Shown here: positions 38,206 to 47,333 of the stretch, piece by piece | Numbering within the stretch: the first letter of the stretch is position 1 | Layout: every line of letters begins with the position of its first letter | Assembly: GCA_016197205.1 (NCBI GenBank) | Contig: JACPWG010000141.1 | Coordinates: forward strand, 1 to 64,000 | Direction of reading: 5' to 3' | From: Planctomycetota bacterium | GTDB lineage: Bacteria > Planctomycetota > MHYJ01 > WSZJ01 > JACPWG01 | DNA: 64,000 nt | Notes under the pieces: generated by a model | Told to the model about the DNA's origin: nothing | Databases searched by the model: none | Seen by the model: the letters and a program-made list of their open reading frames with translations, nothing else | Translations under genes and position numbers: made by a program

Positions 38206-39699
38206 ATGGTCGCCGCGCCCCCGGACGCTTCCTCCCTCCATGGGCGCATCGAGGCCCTCTCGCGGGCCTCCGCCTGCGTCGCGGTCTCGCTCTTCCTCGC
38301 CATGCTGGGCGGCATCGCCGCGGGCTGGGTGTTCGCGTACGGCCTGCTGGAGACCGCCCCGCCGCTTGCCGATCCGGGGCTCTACAAGGTGGAGCTGCTC
38401 GCCCAGCTCCCCTTCGCGCTCAAGGGACCCGCGGCCCTCTTCGTGGGCGTGCTGCTCGGCTTCTGGGTGGGACTGCTCCTCGGGGTCGGGCTGTTGCTGA
38501 GCGAGCGCGTGGGTCCGAACCTGCAGGACGCGGGCGTGCTGGCCGCGGCCGGGGCCGCGATCTTCGGCGTCTCCACGTGGTGCTGGGACGCGCCGGGCTG
38601 GAGCGCGCTCTCGGTGTTGTCGCTCGCGCTGTTCGGCTGCGCGGGCTTCGCCTTGCCATGGTGGCTGCGCGGGGAACGCGCGTTCCAGGGGGACGAAAGG
38701 CGCGCGGCGACGGACCGCGCTGCGCTCGGGGTCGTGCTGGGCTGGCTCTTCGTAGCCCTCGCGGCCGCGCCGGCGCTCGCCGGCGTGTGGAAGCTGGAGG
38801 CGCCGGCGACCGCGGCCGGCGGCGATGCGGGAGCGGGCGCGGGCGCGGACGGCGACAGCCGGAGGGTCGAGGGCCACGCCGAGGCGCAGGCCGAGCAGCG
38901 GGCGGCGGCCCGCTTTCGCGATCGCTGGCTCCTGGGGGGCGGGCCGGGGCAAGTCGTCAGTGATTTCTACTACCGGTACAGCCCCTATGCGGCGCATTCC
39001 ATTGATCGGCAGGGGGCGGGAGGCACGCGGCCGGCGGTGCTTTGCGGACTCGTGCTCGTGAAGGGCGTGTTCTGGAGCTGGGGACGACTGGGGCTGGGAT
39101 GGATCGCGTTCGTGCTCTTCGTGGCGTACGGCCCGGCCGTCCGGCTCTGCGGAGGCTCGCACCGCGCCGTCCTGTATACGGCGATGACCCTACTCGTCGC
39201 GGGTGTGGCCGTGTCGTCGTGGCGCCGGTGGAACCCGGACGCCGTCCGACTCGCAGGGGCGTTGGCGGAGGTCGAGAGCGCGACGCGGTACGAAGCGGGC
39301 GAGGCCCGGCATGCGCGGCTCCGGTCGTTCCTGTCGCACGCGGAGCCCGACGTGCGTTACGAGGCCTGCTATGCGCTGGCGGAGGGGCCGGCGCCGGAGG
39401 ACCGGGAGCCCTTGCGGGCGCGGCTCGCGGACGCGGACGCGCGGGTGCGGTTGTGGTCCGCGCGCGCGCTGGGCGCCTTGCGCGACGCGGACGCCGCGGA
39501 CGCGCTCGCGCGGCTGCTCACGGACCCGAGCTTGAACGTCCGCTGCCACGCGGCGTGGGCGCTGGGCGAGATCGGAGGGCGGACGGGCGCCGACGCGCTC
39601 CAGGCGCTGCGAACGGGGGACGACCTGTTGTATGTGCGGATGGCCGCGGCGGAGGCGCTGGAGAAGCTCGAGAAGCGGGGGCAGGCGCAGGAGAAGTGA
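38206..39699 (+). CDS. Polytopic membrane protein with C-terminal HEAT repeats
   Basis: A 497-residue protein with several hydrophobic helices in the first 200 residues and about 285-345, and C-terminal HEAT/PBS-lyase repeats from about 365: FLSHAEPDVRYEACYALAEG, LADADARVRLWSARALGALR, LTDPSLNVRCHAAWALGEIG, YVRMAAAEALEKLEK. The ATG at 38206 lies two bases after the stop of the preceding gene. HEAT repeats are seen in both neighbours and in the VWA protein at 41-43 kb. They suggest protein-protein contacts; no enzymatic motif is seen. Confidence 0.65.
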   Translation: MVAAPPDASSLHGRIEALSRASACVAVSLFLAMLGGIAAGWVFAYGLLETAPPLADPGLYKVELLAQLPFALKGPAALFVGVLLGFWVGLLLGVGLLLSERVGPNLQDAGVLAAAGAAIFGVSTWCWDAPGWSALSVLSLALFGCAGFALPWWLRGERAFQGDERRAATDRAALGVVLGWLFVALAAAPALAGVWKLEAPATAAGGDAGAGAGADGDSRRVEGHAEAQAEQRAAARFRDRWLLGGGPGQVVSDFYYRYSPYAAHSIDRQGAGGTRPAVLCGLVLVKGVFWSWGRLGLGWIAFVLFVAYGPAVRLCGGSHRAVLYTAMTLLVAGVAVSSWRRWNPDAVRLAGALAEVESATRYEAGEARHARLRSFLSHAEPDVRYEACYALAEGPAPEDREPLRARLADADARVRLWSARALGALRDADAADALARLLTDPSLNVRCHAAWALGEIGGRTGADALQALRTGDDLLYVRMAAAEALEKLEKRGQAQEK

Positions 39700-39801
39700 C
39701 GGGGCGGGCAGGGCGGAGGACGGGGCGCGTTTGACCAAGCCCAGCAACCGAAGAGCGAGTACGACAAAGCCGTGAGGCAGCATTCGACCCCCGAGGCTCC
39801 G

Positions 39802-40575
39802 ATGCCCGGAGCACGGCCGACGCAGGAGCCGGGCTGGCCGGAGCTGGTCTGCATCGTCGCCGTCGTCGGCGCGTCGGAGGCGCTCTGGCGCGACATGGCA
39901 CCCTGGTGCTCGTCGCACGCCGGCGCCTTCCTCGCCGAGCACGGGCAGCCGCTCAGCGACTTCGTGGCCGGCGGAAGCGCACGCGAGACGACGATCGCCT
40001 GCGTGCGCGACTTCCTGCTCATCGTCCTGCGACTCGGCCAGGCGGCCTACGTGACGGGGCTCCTCGCGCGCCGCTGCGCACTCTCCGCGCGGGCCTTGGG
40101 CATCGCACTCTCCGCGCGCGCGGACGCGCTGGAGGCGCTCCGGGTCGGCGGCGCCCTCCTCCTCCTCGGCTGCGGCCTCCAGGTGCTCTACGGCGTTTCC
40201 TCGGGGGGAGACTTCCTCTACGAGGAAATCGTGCTTCCGGGGCGCGACCCCGCGCTCGCCTCCCCGCAAGCGTTCGGGTGGGAGCTGGCGGCGACGGCCC
40301 TGGTCGGACCGGCCGCCGAGGAACTGCTCTTCCGAGGGATTTTCCAGCGCTTGCTTCACGCCCGACTCCCTTCGTGGGGCGCGGTCCTCGTCGGCGCTTT
40401 TCTTTTCGCGATGGCCCATGTACGGGCCGGCGCGCCTCTCCCCCTCCTCCCGTTCGCGGGCGGGGTCGCTTTCGGCTTCGCCTACGCCAGGACCCGACGC
40501 CTCGCCGCGCCGTTTGCCGTCCATGCCTGCGCGAATGCCGCGCTCACCCTCCTCCCCTTCGTCTACCGCACCTGA
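39802..40575 (+). CDS. CPBP-family intramembrane metalloprotease
   Basis: A 257-residue polytopic protein of the CPBP (Rce1-like) family. Motif 1 AAEELLFRGIFQRLL gives EExxxR, motif 2 FLFAMAHVR gives FxxxH, and motif 3 HACANAALT gives HxxxN; all proposed catalytic residues are kept. The ATG at 39802 with GAGG at 39793-39796 is chosen; an in-frame GTG at 39772 is also possible. Its stop codon (TGA, 40573-40575) is the first base of the second copy of repeat R3. The substrate is unknown. Confidence 0.8.
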   Translation: MPGARPTQEPGWPELVCIVAVVGASEALWRDMAPWCSSHAGAFLAEHGQPLSDFVAGGSARETTIACVRDFLLIVLRLGQAAYVTGLLARRCALSARALGIALSARADALEALRVGGALLLLGCGLQVLYGVSSGGDFLYEEIVLPGRDPALASPQAFGWELAATALVGPAAEELLFRGIFQRLLHARLPSWGAVLVGAFLFAMAHVRAGAPLPLLPFAGGVAFGFAYARTRRLAAPFAVHACANAALTLLPFVYRT

Positions 40576-40713
40576 GTACCGCCCCACAGAATTGGGTGAC
40601 CAATTTCCTCGGCGATTTCGGCCGCCTGCTTCGTTGCGCTCGCTCGACGTAGTTCTCCGTTACTACGCCTCGCTCGCGCGCCTCGCGGGCGGCCGAACTT
40701 GCCTTCGGCTATT
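40575..40713. repeat. 139-bp dispersed repeat R3, copy 2
   Basis: Same as 5012-5150 apart from one base. It starts at the last base of the CPBP stop codon and abuts element R4 copy 2 with no spacer (40713/40714). Confidence 0.9.
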
Positions 40714-41010
40714 CCTTGCGGTGCAGGGCTTCCGCCTTCGCGCGCGGCGCTTCGGTGGACGGGTCCGCCCAGCACCCGTTCGGGCACGGAGTGTACGACA
40801 CACCTCCCCGATTTCCCCGGGTGCCTCCCCGCACTCTACGAGCCGGGTAGTTTCCAGCCTAGCTCTCCCGTCGGTGCAGGGCGGAAGCCCTGCACCACAA
40901 GGGCTCGTGGCCGACGAAGGCGAACTCTCGGAAGTTCGCTCCTTCCCGCATTCGAGCCTTCGATACGATATGCCGCAAGAGTCGACTCGTTCACCCATCT
41001 TGAAAGGGCC
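40714..41010. repeat. 297-bp element R4, copy 2
   Basis: Inverted arms 40714-40732 and 40884-40902 (one mismatch), internal hairpin GGTGCAGGGC-GGAA-GCCCTGCACC, and the same length as the copy at 24084-24380. It ends 28 nt beyond the stop of the VWA gene, just as copy 1 ends 30 nt beyond the stop of a kinase gene. Confidence 0.75.
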
Positions 41011-41038
41011 GGCCGCCGGCCCCACCCGCAAGCCGTCG

Positions 41039-43036
41039 CTACCTCCGGACGTAGCGGCCGCCGTTTTGCGCCGCGAGTTTCCGGAGGAACGCGACGTTCT
41101 GTTCGTCCCCGACGCCGATCGTGTGGATTCGCATCCGGCCCAGGCGATTCATCTCCGCGACCTTCGACAGGATCTGCCGCGGCTCCGGAAAGCGCCCCCG
41201 ATTCGGCGAGCCGTCCGTCAAGAGGAAGATCGTGTCCACCTTCATGTCCGCCTTTGGATCGTTCACGCCCGGACCCGCCATCGAGAAGCACTTGTCCAGC
41301 GTGTCGAAGATGTTGGTGCCGCCCCCGGTCGCGACTTTTTCCACGAACTTCACGGCCTCGTCCTTGTTCGGCTCCGTGGCCGGGACGGTGTCTTTCTTCC
41401 ACGACCGCGGATCGAAGGAGTAGACCCAGAGCGCGAAGCGGACGTTCGGCTTCAGCGCCTTGATCGTCTTGATCAGCTCTTCCTTGGCGACCTCGATTTT
41501 TTTTCGGCGCCGCTTCCGCGCCTGGCCGGGGGCGTCCGTGTAGACGACCGCCTCGCGCGAGGTGTCCGGCCATTCCATGCTGCCGCTGATGTCCAGGCAG
41601 AAGGCCACGCGATCCGAGTTGACCTCGATGCCGTGGTAGAGCACCGTCGCGCGGAAGTCGAGGTTGTCCTCCTCGTAGTGGACCCGGAAGCTCCCCTTCA
41701 CCCCGCTCCACCACTCCTGCCACGCCTTCGCGTCCGGCCCGAAATCCTTCCCGGTCAGGTCGCGGAGCAGGCTCGCCAGTTCGAGGAGCAGCCACTCCTT
41801 CGAGCCCGCCATGGCCCCGAGGATCGGTTCGACGACGTCGTCGCTCCGGATCTTGTAGAGGGCGTAGGCCGCGGCGAAGCGCAGTCTTGGATCCCCAACG
41901 GCCAGCTTCGCGGCGACGGCGGGCACGCACTCGAAGTCCCCGATTTCGCCGAGGGCGTCCAGCGCGGCGACCTGCACCTCGAAGGCCTTGTCGTCGAGGA
42001 GGGCGAGCAGCGGGGCGACCGCCTTCGCGGAACGCATCCCGCCGAGCGCCTCGATCGCGGCCAGGCGGATCGAGTCGTCCGGGTCCTGGAGCGCCTTGAG
42101 GACGTCCTCCTCCATGGCGCCGAGCCCCGCGCGGCCGATGCCGAGGAGCCAGGTCGCGCGATTTCGCAGGAGGCGGCGCGGGTCCGTGTCCTGCCGGAGC
42201 TCGTCCAGGATCTGCACGAAGAGCTTTCGGTCCCGGAGGCGGCCGAGGCCGTTCGCCAGCGCGTCCCGGAGGGCGTCCTCCTCCCCCGGCTCCGGCGCCG
42301 GCGGCATGCGGCGGAGCTTTTCGGCGAGGAACTGCGCGCCTTGCGGCTGGTTCATCTCGCCGGCGCCGAGTAGCGCCGCGATCCGGGGCCGCAGGTCTTC
42401 GGCTTTGAGCTTGTAGACGGCCTCGAGGACTTCGAGCGCCGGGGCAGGAACAAGCTTACCGAGCGCCGCGGCCACGCGCGCCTGGTCCTCCGCCTCCTTG
42501 ACGGCGAGCAGGATCTTGTGGACCGTCTGCGCGTTCTTCCGGTCGCCGAGCACGCCGAGGGCCTCGGCGACCTCGACCCAGAGGCCGGGCGCCTTCGGCA
42601 GCTTCGCGACCAGCGGCTCGATGGCCTTCGCGTTCCCGAGCCGGCCCAGCGCCTCGGCGGCGGCCTCCTGGACCGCCTCTTCGGAGTCGTCGAGCAGGCC
42701 GAGCATCACCTCGAAGTCGGCGGAGGCGTGAAGACGGCCCAACGCGTCGATGGCGGCGACCCGCACTTCGGTTTCCGCGTCGCCGAGGCAGCGCTCGAGG
42801 GCGGCGAAGGCGCTTTCGTCCCCGACCTGGGCGAGGATGCGCGCGGCCCGGACGCGCGTGGACTTTTCCTGGGAGCCCAGACGCGCGATGAGCGTCACCA
42901 CGCGGTCCTTGCGGACCTGGTCACGGTCCCGCTTGGCGGTGGCGGCAGCGGGCGGCGGCGAAGCAAGGTGGCAGGCCAGGAGGCAGGCGACGGCGAGCAC
43001 GGCGGTCGCGGTTCTCGCGATGCGTGGGTGACGCAT
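41039..43036 (-). CDS. Secreted HEAT-repeat / von Willebrand A domain protein
   Basis: A 665-residue protein: a signal peptide with a possible lipobox (LAVACLLAC), then a long HEAT array from about 35 to 400 (ARILAQVGDESAFAALERCL, AAIDALGRLHASADFEVMLG, and more). A VWA domain follows from about 455, with an intact MIDAS motif DISGSM, the Thr of GGGTNIFDTL and the Asp of LLTDGSPN. The ATG at 43036 has GAGG 9 nt upstream. It starts 32 nt after gspJ and is probably the last gene of that operon, so a role at the type II secretion system or in its substrates is possible; this is inferred from position only. Confidence 0.8.
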   Translation of the reverse strand: MRHPRIARTATAVLAVACLLACHLASPPPAAATAKRDRDQVRKDRVVTLIARLGSQEKSTRVRAARILAQVGDESAFAALERCLGDAETEVRVAAIDALGRLHASADFEVMLGLLDDSEEAVQEAAAEALGRLGNAKAIEPLVAKLPKAPGLWVEVAEALGVLGDRKNAQTVHKILLAVKEAEDQARVAAALGKLVPAPALEVLEAVYKLKAEDLRPRIAALLGAGEMNQPQGAQFLAEKLRRMPPAPEPGEEDALRDALANGLGRLRDRKLFVQILDELRQDTDPRRLLRNRATWLLGIGRAGLGAMEEDVLKALQDPDDSIRLAAIEALGGMRSAKAVAPLLALLDDKAFEVQVAALDALGEIGDFECVPAVAAKLAVGDPRLRFAAAYALYKIRSDDVVEPILGAMAGSKEWLLLELASLLRDLTGKDFGPDAKAWQEWWSGVKGSFRVHYEEDNLDFRATVLYHGIEVNSDRVAFCLDISGSMEWPDTSREAVVYTDAPGQARKRRRKKIEVAKEELIKTIKALKPNVRFALWVYSFDPRSWKKDTVPATEPNKDEAVKFVEKVATGGGTNIFDTLDKCFSMAGPGVNDPKADMKVDTIFLLTDGSPNRGRFPEPRQILSKVAEMNRLGRMRIHTIGVGDEQNVAFLRKLAAQNGGRYVRR

Positions 43037-43068
43037 GGGGGTGACCTCGCGAGGCAGGGACAAGGGCG

Positions 43069-43743
43069 TCAGTGCGACAGCGGCGCGAAGATCGTCACCG
43101 TGCGGTCTTCGATCGTCGGGTCGGTCCCCTCGGTGGGTGGGCGGAGGATGCCGACGATGCAGACGAATTTCACGGCGCGAGGGAGCCCCTTCTTCTCCTT
43201 GCTGTCCCAACCGTCCACCCAGTTCTGCCCGTCGGAGTACTGGATGTCCATCGACTTCACCAGTTCGTAGATGGCGACGAGCGGGCCGCCGGTGGTGGGC
43301 TTGTCGTCGACGCCCGGCGCTTGGCGGCGGTAGAGCCGGAAGTAGTCCCGATGATCGGCGTTTTCCTGGAGCTGGTAGCCCAGCTCCGACATGTCGACGG
43401 CCTGTTTCGTTTCCGGGTCGAAGACCGTGCGGGCGGCGACGAAGTCCACGCGGTCGGTCGCGGCGAGACCCACGGCCCGGTCCTTCCCGATGAAGCAAGC
43501 GGTCTTTTCGTTGTCCGCGGTGAGGAAGGCGGCCGCGAGGTCCCCTTCGACGAGCGCGGCGAGCGCCGGCGCGACCGTGACCGGCGCCAGCACCTGCTCC
43601 ACGGTCTCCCGGGCACGCAGGGTCGAAAGCAGCACGCCGTAGACCATCGAGAGGACGAGCGCGAGCACGACGAGGGCGATCATGATCTCGAGCAGCGTGA
43701 AGGCGCCTTGGCCTCGACGCGGCCTGCGAGAGGTCGTTCTCAA
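43069..43743 (-). CDS. gspJ: Type II secretion minor pseudopilin GspJ
   Basis: A 224-residue prepilin-type protein with processing site QGAFTLLEIMIALVVLALVL, where Ala replaces the usual Gly just before Phe (GQGA/FTLLE). The globular part carries the GspJ-like pattern VDFVAARTVFD, LGYQLQEN and RDYFRLYRRQ. The start is TTG, with AGGA about 10 nt upstream. Its place after gspI and its length fit J rather than K. The Ala before the cleavage site is unusual, because PilD/GspO peptidases strongly prefer Gly. Confidence 0.75.
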   Translation of the reverse strand: MRTTSRRPRRGQGAFTLLEIMIALVVLALVLSMVYGVLLSTLRARETVEQVLAPVTVAPALAALVEGDLAAAFLTADNEKTACFIGKDRAVGLAATDRVDFVAARTVFDPETKQAVDMSELGYQLQENADHRDYFRLYRRQAPGVDDKPTTGGPLVAIYELVKSMDIQYSDGQNWVDGWDSKEKKGLPRAVKFVCIVGILRPPTEGTDPTIEDRTVTIFAPLSH

Positions 43744-43907
43744 AGGATGATTCCTGCCTGGGTAGAGGACGACGGCAACAGGGGCCTTCAGGGAAGGGTT
43801 CGGTGCCGGCGGTCTTGGGGAAACACGCTCAAGCCTTGCAAGCCAAGCTCACGGCGCACGGCCGCGGGTTGCGGGGGTCGAACAGCGGGATGCGCGAGCA
43901 CCCGCCG

Positions 43908-43937
43908 AGACCGCTCCCTCACGGTCGCGGTTCCGTT
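43908..43937 (+). repeat. R6 word, single copy
   Basis: AGACCGCTCCCTCACGGTCG and the following GCGGTTCCGTT match the copies at 30.6-30.8 kb and 60.6 kb. It sits in the 214-bp gap between gspI and gspJ, which otherwise has no gap in the cluster order. Confidence 0.75.
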
Positions 43938-43957
43938 CCCGGCGCCGCCTTGGGCGC

Positions 43958-44467
43958 CTACTTCTTGGGAGTCTGGCCGGACTCCGGCGCGCCGGCGCCG
44001 CCGCCGGGCTGCGCGGCCTTGTCTTCCTTGGGCTGCTCGTCTTCCTTCCGGAGGCGGTAGGAGACGACCACGACCTTCACGGACGGGGGTTGTTGGGGAT
44101 CCGCGGGGACGTCGGTGACGGTCACGACCGTCTTCTCGACGTCGAATTGCAGCTCCCCTTGCCCCCCTTGCGGCGGGTCGAGCGACTGGTGTTCGAGGGA
44201 AGTCTCCTTCGTCCACTGAAAGCCCGCCTCGTCGGGGAAATCTCCGGAGGCCCGCTCCTCGCGGGCATCGAAGGATTCGTACTCCCCCATTTTCTCGCGC
44301 GCGAGGAACGCGGCCACAAGGAGGTTCCGGGCGGCGCCGGCCTCGCGCAGGCTGTTCTGGCAGATCTGGATCATGGGCGTGAGCGCAATCGCGAAGACCG
44401 CGACGCAGAGCATCACCTCGAGGAGGGTGAAGCCCGAGGCTCGGCGGACGGCGGCGAAACGGAACAT
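43958..44467 (-). CDS. gspI: Type II secretion minor pseudopilin GspI
   Basis: A 169-residue prepilin with site RRASG/FTLLEVMLCVAVFAIAL (Glu at +5) and the GspI-like follow-up ICQNSLREAGAARNLLVAAFLAREKM. The C-terminal tail is charged and Pro/Gly-rich (KEDKAAQPGGGAGAPESG). It sits between gspH and gspJ in the usual H-I-J order. Confidence 0.8.
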   Translation of the reverse strand: MFRFAAVRRASGFTLLEVMLCVAVFAIALTPMIQICQNSLREAGAARNLLVAAFLAREKMGEYESFDAREERASGDFPDEAGFQWTKETSLEHQSLDPPQGGQGELQFDVEKTVVTVTDVPADPQQPPSVKVVVVSYRLRKEDEQPKEDKAAQPGGGAGAPESGQTPKK

Positions 44468-44513
44468 GGGAACTCCCGGCCCGGCGTCGGCGCGCGGGCC
44501 CGTCGCGAGGCTG

Positions 44514-45095
44514 CTACTGGTCAGGATCGGTGAGCGCGGCGGGAGGGGCCACGTAGCCCTCCTCGAGCGTGGACACGCCCGTCAGCGGGTTCACCTCCAC
44601 GGAGAAATCGGACTTCCCGTCCGTCAAGTGGACGACGTAACCCTGCGTCTGGCCGAACGGCGTTACCTGGATCGTGATGTCGGTGATGGTCTTCGAACCG
44701 TCGTCTCCCACCACGCCGGTTCCCTCTGCGATGTCCTTGAACGCGATCCCGTCCGGGAGCTCGCGGTGAAGGGTCTCCTCCCATTCGAGGTCCGGGAGGA
44801 GCGAGAGGTCGCGCGAGGCGCCGGGGAGTGCGCCCAGGTCGCCGCGGCGCTCATAGGGCGCGAGGATGGCGTAGCTGTGTTCCTTGAGGTCGAAGCGGAT
44901 GTAGTGGATCCGTCCCTGCGTGATCGCCTGGCTCTTCGCGATGTTGATGAGGTGGGCGACGTCGCGCCCGGCGGCGCGCAGGGAGTAGCGGGACGTGAGG
45001 AAGTCCACGCGCGTGACCGTGAGGAGGACCATGAGCCCGAGGAGAAACGTGACCATCACGATCTCGATGAGCGTGTATCCGCGGTCGCGTCTCAC
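44514..45095 (-). CDS. gspH: Type II secretion minor pseudopilin GspH
   Basis: A 193-residue prepilin: a short leader RRDRG/YTLIEIVMVTFLLGLMVLL, with Tyr rather than Phe at +1 and Glu at +5, then LRAAGRDVAHLINIAKSQAITQ, typical of GspH/FimT. The GTG at 45095 has GAGG about 9 nt upstream and gives a leader of normal length; no ATG fits. It lies 16 nt after gspG. Confidence 0.78.
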   Translation of the reverse strand: MRRDRGYTLIEIVMVTFLLGLMVLLTVTRVDFLTSRYSLRAAGRDVAHLINIAKSQAITQGRIHYIRFDLKEHSYAILAPYERRGDLGALPGASRDLSLLPDLEWEETLHRELPDGIAFKDIAEGTGVVGDDGSKTITDITIQVTPFGQTQGYVVHLTDGKSDFSVEVNPLTGVSTLEEGYVAPPAALTDPDQ

Positions 45096-45111
45096 GGTGT
45101 GGATCCTCGGC

Positions 45112-45567
45112 CTACCGGTCCCAGCACGAAATGTCGGCATTCGCGCCGTCGCCGCCCGGGCTGCCGTCGTTCCCCATGGAGACGATGTCGTATTCCTTGC
45201 CGTTCGGACCCGGCTTCGCGTACTTGAAGGGATTTCCCCAGACGTCATTCATGGGGTCCGTCTCATCCTTCACAAAGGGCTCATGCCTCCCGCCCTTCGC
45301 ATCGGCCGGCGGGTTGAGGAGGTCCTCCAGCTTGTCGGGGTACTTCCGGAAATCGAGCTTGTACAGGTCCATGGCCGTTTGGAGGCTGTGCATCTTGGCC
45401 TTGCAGCCCTTCACCTGGGCGCTGCCAAGCTGCCCCGTGAGAAAGGTGACCGCAACCGTCGCGAGCATCCCCAGGATGACCACGACGACCATCACTTCAA
45501 GGAGCGTGAAGCCCGCCGCGCGGGCGCGAACGGAGCCGGGGGCGAAGCCGAATCGGACGCGAGTCAT
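45112..45567 (-). CDS. gspG: Type II secretion major pseudopilin GspG
   Basis: A 151-residue major pseudopilin with site ARAAG/FTLLEVMVVVVILGMLATVAV and the GspG signature: AKMHSLQTAMDLYKLDFRKYP, LEDLLNPP, then DVWGNPFKYAKPG and a calcium-site-like tail YDIVSMGNDGSPGGDG. It forms the shaft of the pseudopilus. GGAG lies 7 nt before the ATG. It follows gspF by 22 nt. Confidence 0.92.
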   Translation of the reverse strand: MTRVRFGFAPGSVRARAAGFTLLEVMVVVVILGMLATVAVTFLTGQLGSAQVKGCKAKMHSLQTAMDLYKLDFRKYPDKLEDLLNPPADAKGGRHEPFVKDETDPMNDVWGNPFKYAKPGPNGKEYDIVSMGNDGSPGGDGANADISCWDR

Positions 45568-45589
45568 GGCGCCACTCCAGACAGGGGGA

Positions 45590-46807
45590 CTACCCGACCT
45601 TGGACATTTCGAGGATGGGGAGCAGGATCGACAGGACGATGAAGAGCACGACCGAGGCCATGCAGACGATCATCAGGGGTTCGATAAGGGCGGTCACCTT
45701 CTGGCTGGTGATCTCGATTTCCTCGTCGTACGCCTCGGCGACTTTGTGCAGCAATTGCTCCAGCTTGCCGGACTCCTCGCCGACCGCGATCATGTAGCAG
45801 ACGGACGGCGGAAAGACCTTGCTCTGCCGGAGGGGGGTGGAGATGTCGGCCCCTTCGACGATGCGATTGCGGACGATCTCGATGGTGTTGGCGAGAAGCA
45901 TGTTGTCCACGACGGCCTTGACGATGCGCAGGGCCTCGAGCGCGGGGAGGCCGCTTTCGAGGAGCGTGGCGAAAGTGGTGGCGAAGCGGGATACCGCCTG
46001 CTTCTTGAAGAGGGGGCCGACGACCGGGACCCGCAGGAGGAAGGTGTCCCACGCGAGCCGGCCGGCCTCCGTGGCCAGGGCGAGGCGGAAGAGGAACCAG
46101 AAGAGGATGAAGGCGCCGACCATCGCCCACCAGTGGTGCCGGAGGATGTCGCACAGGGAGATGAGCATCTCGGTGGGGAGGGGGATGGCCTGCTTGCGCT
46201 CCTGGAGCACGCGCGTGATTTTGGGGACCACGAAGCCGAGCAGGAAGACGACGACGCCGACGCCGATGACGCACATGACCATGGGGTAGGTCAGGGCGGC
46301 GACGATCTTGGAGCGCAGGCGGTTTTGCGCCTGGATGTAATCGGCGAGGCGGAGAAGGACGTGGTCGAGGTTGCCCGCGGCTTCGCCGGCCCGGACCATG
46401 TTGACGTAGAGGTCGTTGAAAAAGCGCGGGTTTTTCGCGAGGGCATTGGCGAAGGAGGAGCCCTGCTGGATGCGCTCGCGGACGTCGCGGAGGGCGATTT
46501 CGAGCCCCTTCGACTCGCACTGGTCGATGAGGGCGGAGAGGGATTGGGCGAGGGGGATGCCGGAATTGAGGAGGGTGGCGATCTGCCGCGTGAGCATCGC
46601 GATCTCGCCGAGGTTGCGGCGCGCGAACACGGGCTGGGCCGCGACCGTGCCGCCCTCTTCGGCGACGTCGATGAGGGGCTTCAGGTCGGTCACCTGCAGG
46701 CTCTGGGCCCGGAGCCGGCTGCGGGCCTCCCGTGGCGTGGCGGCGTCGATCACGCCCTCGGCGGGGTCGCCGGTGTGCTTGATGGCCTTGTACTGGAAGA
46801 CGGGCAT
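45590..46807 (-). CDS. gspF: Type II secretion inner membrane platform protein GspF
   Basis: A 405-residue protein with two T2SSF domains and three membrane helices: PVFQYKAIKHTGDPAEGVIDA at the start, TRQIATLLNSGIPLAQSLSAL and, in the second half, FATTFATLLESGLPALEALRI. The end ILLPILEMSKVG is typical. It is the first gene of the F-G-H-I-J-VWA run and is separated from gspE by 526 bp of repeats, so it may have its own promoter. Confidence 0.93.
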   Translation of the reverse strand: MPVFQYKAIKHTGDPAEGVIDAATPREARSRLRAQSLQVTDLKPLIDVAEEGGTVAAQPVFARRNLGEIAMLTRQIATLLNSGIPLAQSLSALIDQCESKGLEIALRDVRERIQQGSSFANALAKNPRFFNDLYVNMVRAGEAAGNLDHVLLRLADYIQAQNRLRSKIVAALTYPMVMCVIGVGVVVFLLGFVVPKITRVLQERKQAIPLPTEMLISLCDILRHHWWAMVGAFILFWFLFRLALATEAGRLAWDTFLLRVPVVGPLFKKQAVSRFATTFATLLESGLPALEALRIVKAVVDNMLLANTIEIVRNRIVEGADISTPLRQSKVFPPSVCYMIAVGEESGKLEQLLHKVAEAYDEEIEITSQKVTALIEPLMIVCMASVVLFIVLSILLPILEMSKVG

Positions 46808-46828
46808 GACACGCTACCCGACAAGTCG

Positions 46829-46879
46829 AGGGCTGATTGCTGATTGCTGATTGCTGATTTCTGATTTCTGATTTCTGAT
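46829..46879. repeat. Tandem CTGATTG/CTGATTT words
   Basis: About six units of 7-8 nt (GCTGATT, TTCTGATT) in a row; the reverse complement of the word is at 47301-47332. The spacing is too short and too regular for CRISPR. Confidence 0.8.
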
Positions 46880-46966
46880 TACGGGTGCGCGTCGAGGACG
46901 ATTGCGCGAGCATGCACCGCCCTGGCGCCCGGGCCGCGTAAGCTCTCAGCGAACCCGTTCGACCCC

Positions 46967-47158
46967 TGTCATCCTGAACGAAGCGAAGCGCCGCAGCGCG
47001 GAGCGAAGTGAAGGATCCTAACCAAGGGTCGCGATCGCGCTTCTCGACACGTCCCCGAAAGGCAGGCGGCAGAGGTCGGGAGCCTGTCGAGAAGTTTTGG
47101 GGGTCCGCCTTGGCTTGGATCCTTCGCTTCGCGCTGCGGCGCTCCGCTCAGGATGACA
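46967..47158. repeat. Inverted pair of a TCATCCTGA...GGATCC repeat
   Basis: Arms 46967-47018 and 47117-47158 are reverse complements with a short insertion in the left arm (GAACGAAGCGAAGCGCCGCA against GAGCGGAGCGCCGCA). Confidence 0.75.
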
Positions 47159-47333
47159 AGCAGTGCGGACGGCGTTACTGCAAGCCTGCGGCACCGCTGT
47201 TGCCATCAAACGGCAAGGAGACAAGGAAGGGCCCGTGTCCGCACGCCGTGCACCGTCCGGGCCACGATCCTTCGAAGACCGCTCGACTCGCTCCGGCCGC
47301 CAATCAGCAATCGCCAATCAGCAATCAGCAATC

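Larger units (their letters stand above)
46808..47333. other. Repeat-filled gap between gspE and gspF
   Basis: 526 bp with no gene. TTGCTGATT/TTTCTGATT tandem words (46829-46879) have their reverse complement AATCAGCAATC at 47301-47332. Between them an inverted pair (46967-47018 and 47117-47158) carries the word TCATCCTGAACGAAGCG and GGATCC ends. The whole gap is thus nested inverted repeats. Confidence 0.7.

Noticed and set aside
46829..46879. CRISPR-like array
   Set aside because: Units are 7-9 nt with no spacers, and no cas gene is nearby. The 9-bp array at 34303 is coding and has no spacers.
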